A stretch of DNA of 64,000 nt from Lepus europaeus (GCF_033115175.1 NC_084837.1:63697266-63761265); one strand, 5' to 3'; positions 41,381 to 53,802 are shown, counted from the stretch's first letter. A program made the numbers and translations. The notes: generated by a model from the letters alone, not told the origin.

Positions 41381-43600
41381 TTTTTTTTTTTTTTTAATGA
41401 TTGAGTAATATGTATATGTTTAGTATCCTGAAATAAACCTTAACTTGCTATTTTCATAACACAGTACAGGTACTTATATATCTGTAGGGTCTAACAAGAG
41501 ATAATAAGGTTTGAACTACTTCAGGGTGGAGGAAATTCAAAGTAGGGAGTGAACTGAGAAGGTAAAGTTTAAGTGTTGTGACCAATCGAATGTGGGTGAC
41601 AATGAGGAGGAGCACTTGAGGACATCGTGGGTGTTCCAGCCTGGGAGACTTACTGCAATGGTGCTGCCAGTGCCCTTGTAAGGAGAAGCAGTAGTCGCTG
41701 GTGTGTGGGGTGAGGAGACAGATTGGCTTTGGAAACATCTGAGTTCTGCATGTCAGGGGGAAGTTGTGCCCAAGCTGAAGGCTCCCTTTGTTAAGTGTGA
41801 CTGAAGAAGCTAGGAGAGGAAAACAAGGCACTGGCAGGGGACTGGAAAGGGAGCATCTGCACTGTTATGTAAGTGGAGGCCAGCGTGAGTTCTGAGGGTG
41901 TCTCTCCTCCGAGGTATTTAAGTACAATTTTAACCACCTTGAAGGGCGGGCACAGATGCTTCTACCCTCTGTGCCATCATTATTTGACTGCAATCATCTC
42001 TATAGTTCAACATTTCAACGTGTTAAGAAAAAAAAACACACCTTGAAATGAAGGCGGGAGATAACGTAATGATATGTACCAACAGATGGGCAATAGTCAC
42101 CAAGGAGTCTAAAATAAAGATCTGCAGTGTAAGAAACTGTCAGTGTGCCTCTAGCACTGTCTAGGGGAGAAAGAGCTTAGAGAGAAAAGCAATTTAAGAG
42201 TTGCTGTGCTGGACACAGTACAGGATGCTTGTTCCAAGGCAACCTTACCTCTCACGAGGGTGCCTTCTATTCATTGGGCAGTATGACAGGTGCATAGTGT
42301 ATTTTTATCACAGTCATGACACTCCAAAGACTAGGAATGACTGACTCCAATGTACAGTCAGCAGAACTCAGAATCACAAAGTTCAAAACCCTGTTCACAG
42401 TCACAGCCCAGAACGTGAAAGAGCTTCAGGTTCACCAGGTCTGTCTGACTTCAAAGCTTTGGTTCTGCTACAGCCACCAGATCTCAGACTGAGTTTTGCC
42501 TGGAGAACACATTAAAATACATTTTTCTAGATTCCTAGTCAAGACTGGTTAAGAAGACAGTAATATCAGCACAGTGCTTTTCTTTCAAGGTTGTTGATAT
42601 GATTAAATGTAGTGAAGACTATTTGGAATGCTTTATAAACATGTTTAGCACAGATATGCTTATAATTTGTTTTAAAAATTATTTATCTCATATCTGAGTT
42701 TCTAGTCAGGAAATAATTTTCTGATAACTAATTAGGCTTAAGAAGAACCGGGAATTCAGAAAAGGATGCCCAGCACTGTATGTTTTGGCATGGAAACCAC
42801 ATTGTACATGAATACATTTAATTTATAATCTATCAGTAAAAGCTCTTATGAGTCTGATCCGTACTAATCACATTCTTCAAGCTTGATCATCCCTTTGAGA
42901 ACTTACAAAACAGTTTGACATCGTAAAGATGAGGAATGAAGTTCAAGGGACAAAAGGTGTGAATTGTGTTAGGTGGGGGCTTCCTGGGGGTAGAGTATTA
43001 GGTTTGGGCTGGAAAGTCAGTTTGTGACTTGTTATACAACTAACTGGTAAGACCACCTGTTAGCACTTGTTAGCACATGGTGTTATCTTCCGCTCCAAAA
43101 TACCACAGCTGGGAGTTGCTGTAACCAGAATCTCGGACAGACACACTTCCCTGGCTCCTTTAAAAAGCCCCCTGTCCCTCTCACTCCCCTTTCCCCAGCA
43201 GTGACAATAAGGTGATCAAGAAAGGTCTGGTTTTCTCTCTCTCTCTAGAGTTATTTACACTCTCTCTCAAAGGGGTTTTGTATTAAGTCGTATTTAAGTT
43301 AGCATTCTTTTCCACTGGCCAGGAAAGGTTGCTTGCTAGTTTACCTGTGGGCAAATACCTTTGCCTTTTTTTTTTTTTTTTTTGCAATATTCACATAGTC
43401 ACTCCGCAGGCACTCTGTAAACAGCTCCATGAAGAAAAGTTAAGCCGTTTCTCCAAGACCATACAGCTCAAAAAAACAGGGAAGGAGCGACTGGAAGTGC
43501 CTGGTATACCCAGTCACCCTCCCATAATTACCCAACCGTCTCACCGGGAGCCCAAGGACCCGGCTATCCAGGGGACGCGCAGGGAACGCCCGAGAGGTGA
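41381..43600. other. SINE-free unique sequence upstream of CpG island
   Basis: No C repeats. A weak MIR-like patch lies at 42590-42670. Otherwise unique, and I see no coding exon that I can support. Confidence 0.5.
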
Positions 43601-44650
43601 GAGCCAGGAAATCAGGAGAGGTGCTTTCCCGGCATGCTCTGCAGCACACCGAGGGGCGCCAGACGTATCCCGGCGTGCACCGGGGAGCGCCCAAGGGCGA
43701 TGGTTCCCGGCTCCTGGAGGGGCACGCGAAGTTAAACCGGCAGGGGTGAGCTTCCTGAGTTTTGAGATCCCGGTTTCCCGCTTCCCCTCTACGGCTGCAA
43801 CCCTATAAAGGCGGAAAAGGACGTCCTCTAACCACTCTCCCTTTCCGCGTGCAAACGACTTTCGGAGCCGCTTCGAGCACGGTGCCAGGTGATTAGCGGT
43901 TAGGGGCGGGCCTGGAGCCAGCACGTGACCAGACCTGGCGGCCAATGACTTGCCGGGTGGTCCAGCAGCGCGAGGATTCCCGGACCCGCGAGCCGAGCGG
44001 CGCGTGGGCCGGCCGCGGTCGGCCCCGGCAGGTACGCGCAGGCGCCTTGCTCGCCACGCGCTCCGTCTTTCCCCACGCGCTCGGTGGCGTGTAGTTGGCG
44101 CGAGGCGTTAAGAGCCCGTCTGGGTGCTCTGGTGGGGAGGGTGGGCAGGGAGACGGTGGCGGCGGGGGGGGGGTACTGTGGCATCACGTGCACGCCACAG
44201 CCAATCGCAGGCCGAGGCGCACCCACCGCCTTCCCCGGCGCCCCGGGGTGCGACGTGTTCTGTGAGGTTCGCCCCAGCCCTGACGGCCGCAGCGTTCTTT
44301 CGAAGCGCGTGTGTGGCCTATAAAATCTGGTCCCGGGCTTTCGCGGCGTCCAGCTCCACCGTGAGCACGGACGACTAGTTCCCGGCAAAATGGCTGCTGG
44401 AGAGAGCCGCCTAGCAGGGGGAGCGCTGGGGCCGCGTGAAGGTCACATGACGCGGTTGGCAGCGCGTGCTGCTGGCGCGGGGACTGGGGGATGGGAGGGC
44501 ACTGGCGCGGCGGGTCACGTGCCTCGCCCGCGCCGGCCGCGCTTTGCCCGCGCCTCTGCGGCGGCCAGACGGTCGGCGCTGACTCCTCCCACCTCGAAGC
44601 TTGGCGCGCCTCGGCGAGAAGACGAGTGGTGTGGTGGAGGCGGCCGGGTT
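43600..44650. promoter_or_regulatory. CpG-island promoter
   Basis: About 1 kb of CpG-dense DNA. It holds CCAAT boxes (43942-43946, 44201-44205), an NRF1-type GCGCAGGCGC (44036-44045), CACGTG E-boxes (43922, 44185, 44516) and a related TCACATGA (44443). TATA-like boxes occur in plus orientation at 43804-43810 and 44319-44325. A splice-donor-like CGGCAG|GTACGC is at 44030. The long frames on both strands here are uninterrupted because of base composition. The gene and its direction cannot be named. Confidence 0.8.
44387..44400 (+). promoter_or_regulatory. YY1-like element / possible start codon
   Basis: CAAAATGGCTGCTG resembles the YY1 promoter motif and also sets an ATG in strong context at 44390. 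The frame that follows (108 codons) has no recognisable domain. Confidence 0.35.
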
Positions 44651-46424
44651 CCTGGCTTCTGGCTAGTTTTGTGGTTAGCAAGTCATGTTGCCCCTACTTT
44701 CGCGTTTATCTTTTAGTCTGTAGAGAAGATTGTGTTTTAGGGTTCCTCATGGTCCGTGAGGGCCTAACCCCGATTTCGTGCAGGTAACAACAACAACAAA
44801 AGTGATCAACAAGAACAACAGCAAACCTGTCCCAGTCTTTACCTCAGTGGTGTGGGAAGCCTGGTGGAGGTAATTTGCAATACTCTAGGTTTGCCCGTCT
44901 TCACCGATTCCGTTTATACTTTATGCTTACCCACCGCCTCATTTGAAAAATGCCATCTTTTAGACATCTAGTCCCTATGTGTTTCTGGAAGTCCAGAGGT
45001 ATCTGTTACCTCAGGAGATAGGAAGCGGAAGTTGTTACCCAGGGCCTGCTAGGCGGCGTGAGGCTGATTAGAAATCTTTCCACTTGGTGGGCCGGTCTGT
45101 GTCAAGATTTGGAGGCTTCCTGGTGCCAGCCTAGGGCGTCCTTTGTGATCTCTGCTCCCAGTTCCACTCTCATTGCACCAGGGGTGGGGGGAAGGCCTTG
45201 GTGAAAGGAAGCAAGCGTGGATTAGATGTTTTCCATGTCACTGTTCATGTTTTATGGTCCCCTTTGCTTTATCTTTAGGAGCCTTCAAATTTTGTGAGAA
45301 CACAATCTGGAAAAACGTTTATTAAGCAATCATAATAATCGGTATCTATCATTTTGAGCAATTATAGAACAATTATAGTAGTAGTTAAAATCTTCCTCGC
45401 ATAGTATTCTAAGTGTTTCTTAATTCATTAGTGCTCATAACAAACCTGTGAGGTGACTACTATTACCTCCGCTTTACCAATGAAGAAAATAGCAATAGAG
45501 AGATGGAGTAACTTGCCCAAGGTCATGTGCCTGCTAGTTTTACATAAATGAAACTAACATTCATTAGGAAGATTCTGGTGAGATTTTTGAATGAGAAAAA
45601 CGAAGAGGGACCTGTACTAATGGAGCTACAGCTAAATATATGGTAAAGTGATAAATAGTAGCCATGGCATAGAGTAGCGGAACAGAATAGTAAGTCTGGA
45701 ATGTCTAAGAAAATTTAGTATTTTAATGGTGACATTTCTTATTAGAGGGAAAAGGATTCTAGAATTATGTTGGAACAATTGGTTAAGTGGGGGAAAAAGG
45801 AATCCTTACCTTAAAATTTAAATAATATCCAGATGAGTTAATTAAATATAAAATGTAAAATGAGTCAACTACTATGAAAAAATGGGTAAACAATATTTCA
45901 ACCTTGAAATGAGATAGCTTTTCTAGGCCTGGCTAAACAGAATCTATAAAGGCAAAGATGAATAGAGTTATTATGTAAAATGGCTTCTACTTTGGAGAGA
46001 CATAAAGTTCAGAGAAATTTATTCATTTGGTATTCTTTCAACATACATACTGTTTACTATGTGCTAATTAGTTTTTTAGGTTTAGGATCTAGTCATGAGC
46101 AAATCCAGGCAAAATTATGGGGAAAAAAATGGAATCATGTGTTGGATAACTTTATTATATGAGCAAAAGATGTGACTAGGTAATCATATACAAAAAATAA
46201 CCTATAAAAAGAAAATATTTTGTTATTTTTCACTTATAAACAGTTCAAAACAGCACTTCCCCCCCTAGTCTAGCAGATTGCCATAGGTATAATCAAATGA
46301 TAACATTTGGTGTTGGCATCAGAGCTGGGAAATTGGCACTTGCATACCCTGCTGTTGGAATACTTATAATTTTCTGAAGGATATTTTGGCTATACTTATT
46401 GAAAGCATTAAAAACCTATATGTG
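44651..46424. other. SINE-free unique sequence downstream of CpG island
   Basis: A donor-like GTGCAG|GTAACA is at 44778-44789. A MIR is at about 45395-45540 and an L2-like patch at about 46005-46100. Likely first intron or intergenic. Confidence 0.5.
45395..45540 (+). mobile_element. MIR
   Basis: aacctgtgaggtgactacta and gagtaacttgcccaaggtca are MIR core motifs. Confidence 0.75.
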
Positions 46425-46705
46425 GGGGGCGAGTGTTGTGGCACAGCAGATTAAGCTGCTGCCTGTGATGCCAACATTCCATTTGAGCACCGGTTCAAAT
46501 CCCATCTGCTCTACTTCTGATCCAGCTCCCTGCTAATGCCCCTCGGAAGGCAACAGAAGATGGTCCAAGTAATTAGGCTTCTGCCACCCATGTGGGAGAC
46601 CCAGATGGAGTTCCATGTTCCTGGCTTCTGTCTGGCCCAGCCCGGCCTTTGCAGCCATTTGAGAAGTAACCTAGCGGATGGAAGATTTTTCTGTCTCTTT
46701 TTAAA
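46425..46705 (+). mobile_element. C-repeat SINE, old
   Basis: Sense copy with B box ggttcaaatccc. Its tail is lost to the next element. Confidence 0.88.
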
Positions 46706-46707
46706 TT

Positions 46708-47205
46708 ATTTTTAAAGATTTATTTGAGAGGCAGAGAAAAATCTTCCATCTGCTGGTTCATTCTCCAAGTGGTTGCAATGGCAGAGCTGGTCTGATTTGA
46801 AGCCAGAAGCTTCTTCTGGGTCTCCCATGTGGGTACAGGGACTCAAGGACTTGGGTCATCTTCTTCTTTTTTTTTTTTTTTTAAAGAGAGGTTTTTTTTT
46901 TTTTTTTTTTTTCTTTGATAGGCAGAGTGGATAGTGAGAGAGAGAGAGACAGAGAGAAAGGTCTTCCTTTTTGCCGTTGGTTCACCCTCCAATGGCCGCT
47001 GTGGCCGGCGTATCGTGCTGATCCACAGCCAGGAGCCAGGTGCTTCTCCTGGTCTCCCATGTGGGTGCAGGGCCCAAGGACTTGGGCCATCTTCTGCTGC
47101 TTTCCCAGGCCATAACAGAGAGCTGGATCAGAAGTGGAGCAGCTGAGACAGCGCCCATGTGGTGGTGGCTCTACACAGTATACCAGCGCCATTCCCCAGA
47201 ATTGA
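46708..47205 (-). mobile_element. Hybrid of old and young C-repeat SINEs
   Basis: 46708-46872 is the tail-side half of an old antisense SINE. Then comes a young tail-side half (gacaggcag-type start, about 46890-47090). From 47091 it continues as old type (catcttctgctgctttccc, gatcagaagtggagcagc). A 5'-truncated young copy landed at the homologous position, or the two were converted. Confidence 0.75.
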
Positions 47206-47221
47206 ATTGTTTTAAAATTTT

Positions 47222-47513
47222 ACTAAATTTTTTTTTTGAAAGGCAGAGGGACAGAGAGAGAGAGTGAGTAAGAGAGAGCTTCTGTGCTCCCTATATGCCT
47301 GCAACAGCTGGGACTGGGCCAGGCTGAAGCTAGGAATCCGGAACTCCATCTGGATGACAGAGACCCAAGTTCTTTAGCAATTATCCATTTCCTCTCAGGG
47401 TGTGCTTTAGTAGGAAGTTGGATCAGAAGCGGAAGAGCAGGGATTTGAGTCAACAGTTTGATACAGGATGCCAGTGTCCCAAGCGGCCACTGTTGTGCCA
47501 AATGCCTGCCCTT
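47222..47513 (-). mobile_element. C-repeat SINE, old
   Basis: Antisense copy ending gccaaatgcctgccctt. Confidence 0.85.
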
Positions 47514-47539
47514 GAATTTTTAAAATTTTATTATTAATT

Positions 47540-47828
47540 TTTAAAATATTTATTTATTTATTTGAAAGTACTTACACGAGCAGTCTTCCAACCACTGACT
47601 CACTCTCCAAATGGCTGCAACAGCCCAGGGCTGGTCCAGGCCAAAGCCAGGAGCCAAAGCTGGAACTCCATCCAGGTCTCCCATGTGAGTGGCAGGAACC
47701 CAAGCATTTGGGTCATCTTATGATGCTCTCCCAGGCATATTAGCAGGAAGCCAGATCAGAAGTGGGGCCGCTGAGACTCAGACTGGCAGTCCTGTTCATA
47801 TAATATGCCATACCACAGTGCTGGCCCC
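47540..47828 (-). mobile_element. C-repeat SINE, old
   Basis: Antisense copy lacking most of the GA region. Confidence 0.87.
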
Positions 47829-47854
47829 CACATACCTGAGTTTTATACTTGGCC

Positions 47855-48073
47855 CTACCTCCTGACTCCAGGTTTGCTAATGCAGACCCTGGGTGGCAGT
47901 GGTGATAGCTCAAGTAGTTGGGTTTCTGCCACCTAGATGAGAGACCTACATTGAGTTTCTGGCTTCTGACCTCAGCCTGGCCCAGTTCTAGTCATAGCAG
48001 GCATTTGGGAAGTGAACCAGTGGATGGGGGACTCTCTCAGTTCCTCTCTCTCTTTGTCAAAAAAAAAAAAAAG
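47855..48073 (+). mobile_element. C-repeat SINE, 5'-truncated
   Basis: Sense 3' half with a short A-tail. Confidence 0.82.
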
Positions 48074-49208
48074 TCTATTTTGGTGAAATGCATTCATAAT
48101 TTTTGGATAATAGACAATTTGATGAGCTTGTTGAAGACCTTTGTAGTCTACATGTCTTTCCATCCTTATCAGTAGAGTTTATAGTCAGTAATCCAGTGAT
48201 AAGCCTAATATAGAAAGAGAACATTGGAAATTATAGTAAAAAATCACTAGCAAAGTTGCCTGAGGGCTAATTAAGAAAGGAATTAAAGGCAGTAGTACTG
48301 GAAAGCTTGTTTTAGCTGTCTTTAAACTGTTTCAGATCTCTGTTCTAGGAAGAACATTCTGGTGATCAAGAATTAGATCTTAATTAAAGGATTGGAAAGG
48401 AATTATCAATTATGCATACTAGGAAGAAAACATAAATAGGATAGTTCAGGCCAATTAGGTAAATCCATTCATTGAACAAAATTGAAAAAGCCCAACTGTA
48501 TGGCAGGTGTTGTATCAGGTGCTAGGGATTGAACAGTGGTCAAAATAAAGTCCCTCTTCTCCTGGAATTCATGTTAGTGGATAGACAGTAAGCTAATAAA
48601 TAATATGAAGAAAATAGAATAAGAGATAGAGAATGATGGTGGTGGGTATGGTGGTTCTTGTAGATGGGTTGACAGGTAAGACTTCTCTGCAGTAACATTT
48701 GCAGAGAGACCTGACTGATTGGAAGTAGACGTTGCCAGAATATTGACCGTTTCAAGTAGTGGGACTAAAGCAAAGACTCTGTAGTTAGCATCAGTTTGGC
48801 ATTTTCAAAGAAGTGCAGGATGGCTAGTGTGCTAGGGGTATTAAGTGATGGTGGTGATGGTGCACAGTGGGAGGAAATGAGATTAGAAAGTTGGCAGGGC
48901 TCAGACTGTGGAGCCTTGTAGACCAAAAGACTTTTGGATTTTATTCTTACTCTTATGGAGTCCCATTAGGCAGTTTTGTGTGGTCAGTGATACAATCTAA
49001 TTTATGTTTTAAGAATATATCTTTGTTGCAGTGGCAAGAGGTGCAGCAGACCCCTCGAGAAGTTATTGGAATGGTCTGATGAGGTATATGATAGTTTGGA
49101 CCAGGGAGATAGTGATAGAGGCAGTGAGAGATGATTGAAGGTAGAACCTATAGGATTTGCTTATCTATTAGTTGTGGGAGGTGAGAGGAGAAATTAAAGA
49201 TGATTCCA
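48074..49208 (+). mobile_element. Unique sequence with L2-like segment
   Basis: 48485-48620 (ggcaggtgttgtatcaggtg, cttctcctggaattcatgtt) and the following several hundred bases look L2-derived. No gene recognised. Confidence 0.5.
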
Positions 49209-49303
49209 GGGGCCGGCACTGTGGTACAGTGGTTAAAGCCATTGGTTGCAACACGAGCATCCCATAGCAGATTGGCAATTCAAATCCTGGCTACTTTGCT
49301 GCT

Positions 49304-49590
49304 TCTAAACGATTTATTTTTGAGGGCAAAGTGATAGAGAGGGGGAGACAGAGAAGGGAGAAGGATCTTAATCTGCTGTGCTAGGGCTGGGAGCCTAGAA
49401 CTTCTTCTGGGTCTCCCTCTTGGGTGGCACAAATCTGCTGCTGCTTTCTCAGGCACATAGCAGGGAGTTGGATTGGAAGCGGAGCAGCTGGGCATCAGCC
49501 TTGTGCCCTGAAATGGGATTCCTGCTCACAAGCAGTGTCTTAACCAGCTGTGTCTCATTGCCCTCCCACCCCTGGCCCCAATACTCTGCT
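49304..49590 (-). mobile_element. C-repeat SINE, old, nested
   Basis: Antisense copy with strongly shortened middle. Confidence 0.78.
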
Positions 49591-49593
49591 TTA

Positions 49594-49910
49594 CCATTTT
49601 TTTTTTTTTTTTTTTTTGACAGGTAGAGTTATAGACCGTGAGAGAGACAGAGAGAAAGGTCTTCCCTCCTTTGGTTCACTCCCCAAATGGCTGCTACGGC
49701 CAGAGCTGCGCTGATCCGAAGCCAGGAGCCAGGTGCCTCCTCCCAGTCTCCCATGTGGGTACGGGGGCCCAAACACTTGGGCCATCCTCTACTGCCCTCC
49801 CGGGCCACAGCAGAGAGCCAGACTGGAAGAGGAGCAACCGGGACTAGAACAGGCGCCCATATGAGTTGCTGGTGCCGGAGGCAGATTAACTAAATGAGCC
49901 ATGGTGCCGG
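49594..49910 (-). mobile_element. C-repeat SINE, intermediate type, nested, with TSD
   Basis: ACTCTGCTTTA duplicated on both sides. Young-type tail (tgacaggtagag) and head, but no B-box duplication. Confidence 0.93.
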
Positions 49911-50294
49911 CCCCACTACTCTGCTTTAGATCTAGCTTCTTGCTAATGTGCCTGAGAGGGCAGTGGAAGATGGCCTAAGTATTTGGGCCTTTGCCACTAT
50001 TGGGAGACCAGAATGGAGCTCCTGGCTCCTGGCATTGGCCTGGCCCTGACCTGGCTGTTGTGGCCATTTAAGTAGTGAACCAGTGGATGGAAGCTTTCTC
50101 TCGGTCTCTCCCTCCCTGTGTTTCTGCCTTTCAAATAAATAAATATATAAAAAAAATTTTAAAAAGACGATTCCAAGGTTTTTAGCTTGAACAACTTGTG
50201 TGATTTACAGAGATGAAAAACTGGAAGGAGCAAGTTTGGATGAAGAGTTTAGTTGTCTGTTGGGCTTGAGATGGGTACTTTTTTTTGTTTATTT

Positions 50295-50330
50295 TTAAAA
50301 GATTTATTTTGAAGAGTTACAGAGAGAATT

Positions 50331-50363
<33 letters not shown>

Positions 50364-50620
50364 CCATCTGCTGGTTCATTCCCCAGATGGCCTCAGTGGC
50401 TGGAGCTGAGCCAATCTGAAGCCAGGAGCCAGGAGCTTCTTCTGGGTTTTCTACATGGGTGTAGGGGCTGAGGACTTGGGCCATCCTCTGCTGCTTTCCC
50501 AGGCGCATTAGCAGGGAGGGGGATTGGAAATAGAGCAGCTAGGACTGGAACCGGCACCCATATGGGATGCCGGCACTGCAGCCCAAGGCTTTGACACCCT
50601 GTGCCATGGTGCAAGCCTCT
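50295..50620 (-). mobile_element. C-repeat SINE
   Basis: Antisense copy with GA tract 50334-50358. Confidence 0.91.
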
Positions 50621-50884
50621 TGAGATGTGTACTTGATATCCAGAAATAGACATTGAGTAGGGAGTTGATTGTTCTGACATTTTTTATCAGACTAGGGCTG
50701 TGAATATACACTGGGGAAGCTGTCCGTGTGTAGATGTTGTTTAAGAACATGAAGAGGAGAGTCAATGACTGTGCCTTGAGACTTCTTGGAATTCATGAAG
50801 GGGAATAGATTACATTATTTCCTTTATGTTGGCATCAACACTTTATTTTCTGAGCAATATGTAAATGGTGTAATATACTTTAAA

Positions 50885-51212
50885 GTGTTTTTTTTTAAAT
50901 TTTTATTCCTTTGTTTATTTTTTATTTGGAAGGCGAGTAACAGAAATCTTTTATTTGTTGGTTTACTCCCCAAATGCTTGCAACAGCCAAGATTAGGCCA
51001 GGCTGAAGCCAGAAGTCTGGAACAACATCCAGAACTCCTGTGTGGGTGGCAGTGGCTTAGGTACTTGGGCCATCTTCTACTGCCTCTTAGATGCACTAGC
51101 AGGAAGCTGGATCAGAAGTGAAGTAGCTGGGACTTGGTCCAGGCACTTTAATATGAGATGTAGGTATCCCAGGCAGCAGCCTAGCCCACTGTGCAACAGT
51201 GCCTACCCTAAA
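50885..51212 (-). mobile_element. C-repeat SINE, old
   Basis: Antisense copy lacking the GA region, ending gcaacagtgcctaccct. Confidence 0.85.
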
Positions 51213-51289
51213 TGATATAATGTAAACAATGTCTTTGAGATAATTATATTGTAACTAGGTGCTTCCTGTTAGATGAATCCTCAGATTTC

Positions 51290-51660
51290 TGTCATTTTCC
51301 TGCCTGAGAATTTCCACTTTCTCTGTCTTCTGAGGAAATAAACTCCAATCTTCATAGTTAATCATACCAGACCCATCACTGTTGGACTATCTTAGGTCTC
51401 CTCTAGCCTTTCTTTCTCACTTCTGCCATGCCTAATATGTCCTGCTCTTTTGTAGCCCTCTATGTGCCTGGAATAATTTCCCTCCTCCTCTTACTGTTTT
51501 TTGCCTCAAACTCTTATTCAGTCTTAGTGCCCACCTTAAATTTTCTATATAATTTCCTGTAATTTCAGCAGATAGAAGTTGATGCCTCACTGAGTGGTAC
51601 TTCCTCAAAGGTTTTGTTGTACTGTAATTTGTAGCTAAATACAAAATCAGTTGGTATTGT
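51290..51660 (-). mobile_element. L2-like region, antisense
   Basis: tctatgtgcctggaataatt and ttcagtcttagtgcccacc resemble antisense L2. Confidence 0.45.
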
Positions 51661-51671
51661 AACTGACTTTT

Positions 51672-52106
51672 TAAAAAAAATATTTATTTGGCCGGCGCCG
51701 CGGCTCACTAGGCTAATCCTCCGCCTTGCGGCGCCGGCACACCGGGTTCTAGTCCCGGTTGGGGCACCGATCCTGTCCCGGTTGCCCCTCTTCCAGGCCA
51801 GCTCTCTGCTGTGGCCAGGGAGTGCAGTGGAGGATGGCCCAAGTCCTTGGGCCCTGCACCCCATGGGAGACCAGGAGAAGCACCTGGCTCCTGCCATCGG
51901 ATCAGCGTGGTGCGCCGGCCGCAGTGCGCTACCGCGGCGGCCATTGGAGGGTGAACCAACGGCAAAGGAAGACCTTTCTCTCTGTCTCTCTCTCACTGTC
52001 CACTCTGCCTGTCAAAAAAAAAAAAAAAAAAAAGACAAAAAAAAATATTTATTTATTTATTTGAAAGGCAGAGTTACAGAGAAGCAGAGGGAGGGAGGGA
52101 GGGAGG

Positions 52107-52149
<43 letters not shown>

Positions 52150-52252
52150 CTTCTATCCACTGGTTTATTCCCTAAATGGCTGCGATGGCCAGAGCTGAGC
52201 CGATCCAAAGCCAGGAGCCAAAAGCTTTTTCTAGGTCTCCCACAGTGCTGGC
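51672..52252 (-). mobile_element. C-repeat SINE, older type, split and internally deleted
   Basis: Antisense copy with (GGGA)n(GA)n at 52087-52145. It jumps from aggtctccca to the head acagtgctggccc. Confidence 0.85.
51690..52036 (+). mobile_element. C-repeat SINE, young type, nested, with TSD
   Basis: AAAAAAAATATTTATTT before and after. Full young structure with duplicated B-box region. Confidence 0.95.
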
Positions 52253-53020
52253 CCTTTAACTGACTCTTATATTCATTTGTTTATCCAGTGCTTGACATGT
52301 GGTAGATGCTTAATGATAATGCTTAAAAAGTTTTGTTTTGGCAAAAGATGGTAAATAATTGAAACTAGATATTGTAATACATGATTATATGGACTGTTAA
52401 TTGAGTTTTTTTTAATTATGGTGAGTTTTTTCTTTTAACGATACTCAATTGTGATGTAATTTAGCCAGTACATAGTTTGCTGAAATTATGTGAGTTAGCA
52501 ATCTTGGTTCAGAGACATGTAAGGAATGTTTTAATTTCTGAGGCTGAATGGTGCTTATTCTTTGGAGGCAAGTTTTTATAAAAGATTTTTCCTTCACTTG
52601 CTCATTTGCCACCCACCTTCTCAGTAGTCAGGATTTCTATTTTAATATGACACGTGTATTTGAAGGTCTTTGCTGGAGAAGGAAGGGACCTAATGTAATA
52701 CATCTGGTAGAATCAGCAGTACTCGCCCCAGGAATGTCCTTTAGATTGTTGCATGGAGGGAGGCTTAATGATGTGAATTGTTGGTGTGAGAGTTTCAGTG
52801 TAAGAGCCCAAAGTAGAGTTCATTATTTTGTCATTCAATCATAAGCATGTATGGAGCACCTACCATATATGGGCACTGTATGAGGTGCTGTGATGGACTT
52901 ACAAAAGAAACAAAAGACATGCTTTCCTGCACAGGAGGCCCTTATAATTCAGTTGAGGAACTTAAGCAAGATTAAAAAGGAAATTTATCTTAACAAGAAG
53001 TGATCAGTAAGTGTTAATTG
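52253..53020 (+). mobile_element. Unique sequence with L2-like segment
   Basis: 52835-52970 (atggagcacctaccatatat, ctgcacaggaggcccttata) is L2-like. The rest is unassigned. Confidence 0.5.
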
Positions 53021-53024
53021 CTTT

Positions 53025-53358
53025 TTATTTTTGAAAGATTTAATTTGTTTATTTGAAAGGCAGAATTAGAGAGAGGGAGAGACAGAGAGATCTTAAATCT
53101 GCTTGTTCATTCCCCAAATGGCCGCAACGGCTGGGGTTGAGCCAGGTTGAAGCCATGACCTAGGAGCCAAGAGCTTCATCTGGGTCTCCCTTCTGGGTAC
53201 AGAGGCCCAAGCACGTGGGCCATTTTCTGCTGCTTTCCCAGGCACATTAGCAAGGAGCTTGATGGGAAGTGCAGCAATGGAGACATGAATCAGTGGCCAT
53301 CTGGGATGCCAGAATTGCAGGCAGCACCTTAACCTGTAATGCCAGAACGTCAGGCCCC
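53025..53358 (-). mobile_element. C-repeat SINE
   Basis: Antisense copy ending gccagaacgtcaggcccc. Confidence 0.9.
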
Positions 53359-53491
53359 CAGTACTTTGTATTTCTTAAGCCCTTAGCTGTATTCTCAGGG
53401 TTATGTGCAATCTTACATTAGTTTTCAACATTTTAACTTGACTTTCAAGTACTGCATTTCCTCTTATCCTTTCTCTCTCTCTCTCTCTCTC

Positions 53492-53802
53492 TTTAAGATT
53501 TATTTTATTTATTTGAAAGAGTTACAGAGAGAGATAGAGACAGAAAGAGAGGTCTTCCATTCACTCCCTGAATGACTGTAATGGGCAAAGCTGAGCTGAT
53601 CTGAAGCCAGGAGCCAGGAGCTTCTTCCAGGTCTCCCATGCGGGCGCAGCGGCCCAAGGATATGGGCCATCTTCTGCTGTTTTCCCTGGCAGTAGCAGAG
53701 AACAGGATTGGAAGTGGAGCAGCTGGGACTCCAACCAATGCCCATATGGGATGTCAGCACTGCAGGCTGCGGCTTTAACCCACTGCGCCACAGCACCGGC
53801 CC
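53492..53802 (-). mobile_element. C-repeat SINE with TSD
   Basis: TATCCTTTCTC on both sides of a full-length antisense copy. Confidence 0.94.

Larger units (their letters stand above)
49209..50163 (+). mobile_element. C-repeat SINE carrying two nested SINEs
   Basis: Head at 49209-49303, body and tail at 49912-50163, with two antisense SINEs between. Confidence 0.8.

Noticed and set aside
43541..44716. Long overlapping frames on both strands in the CpG island (134-165 codons)
   Set aside because: High GC lowers stop-codon frequency. The frames overlap on opposite strands, are Arg/Ala/Pro/Gly-rich and show no domain.
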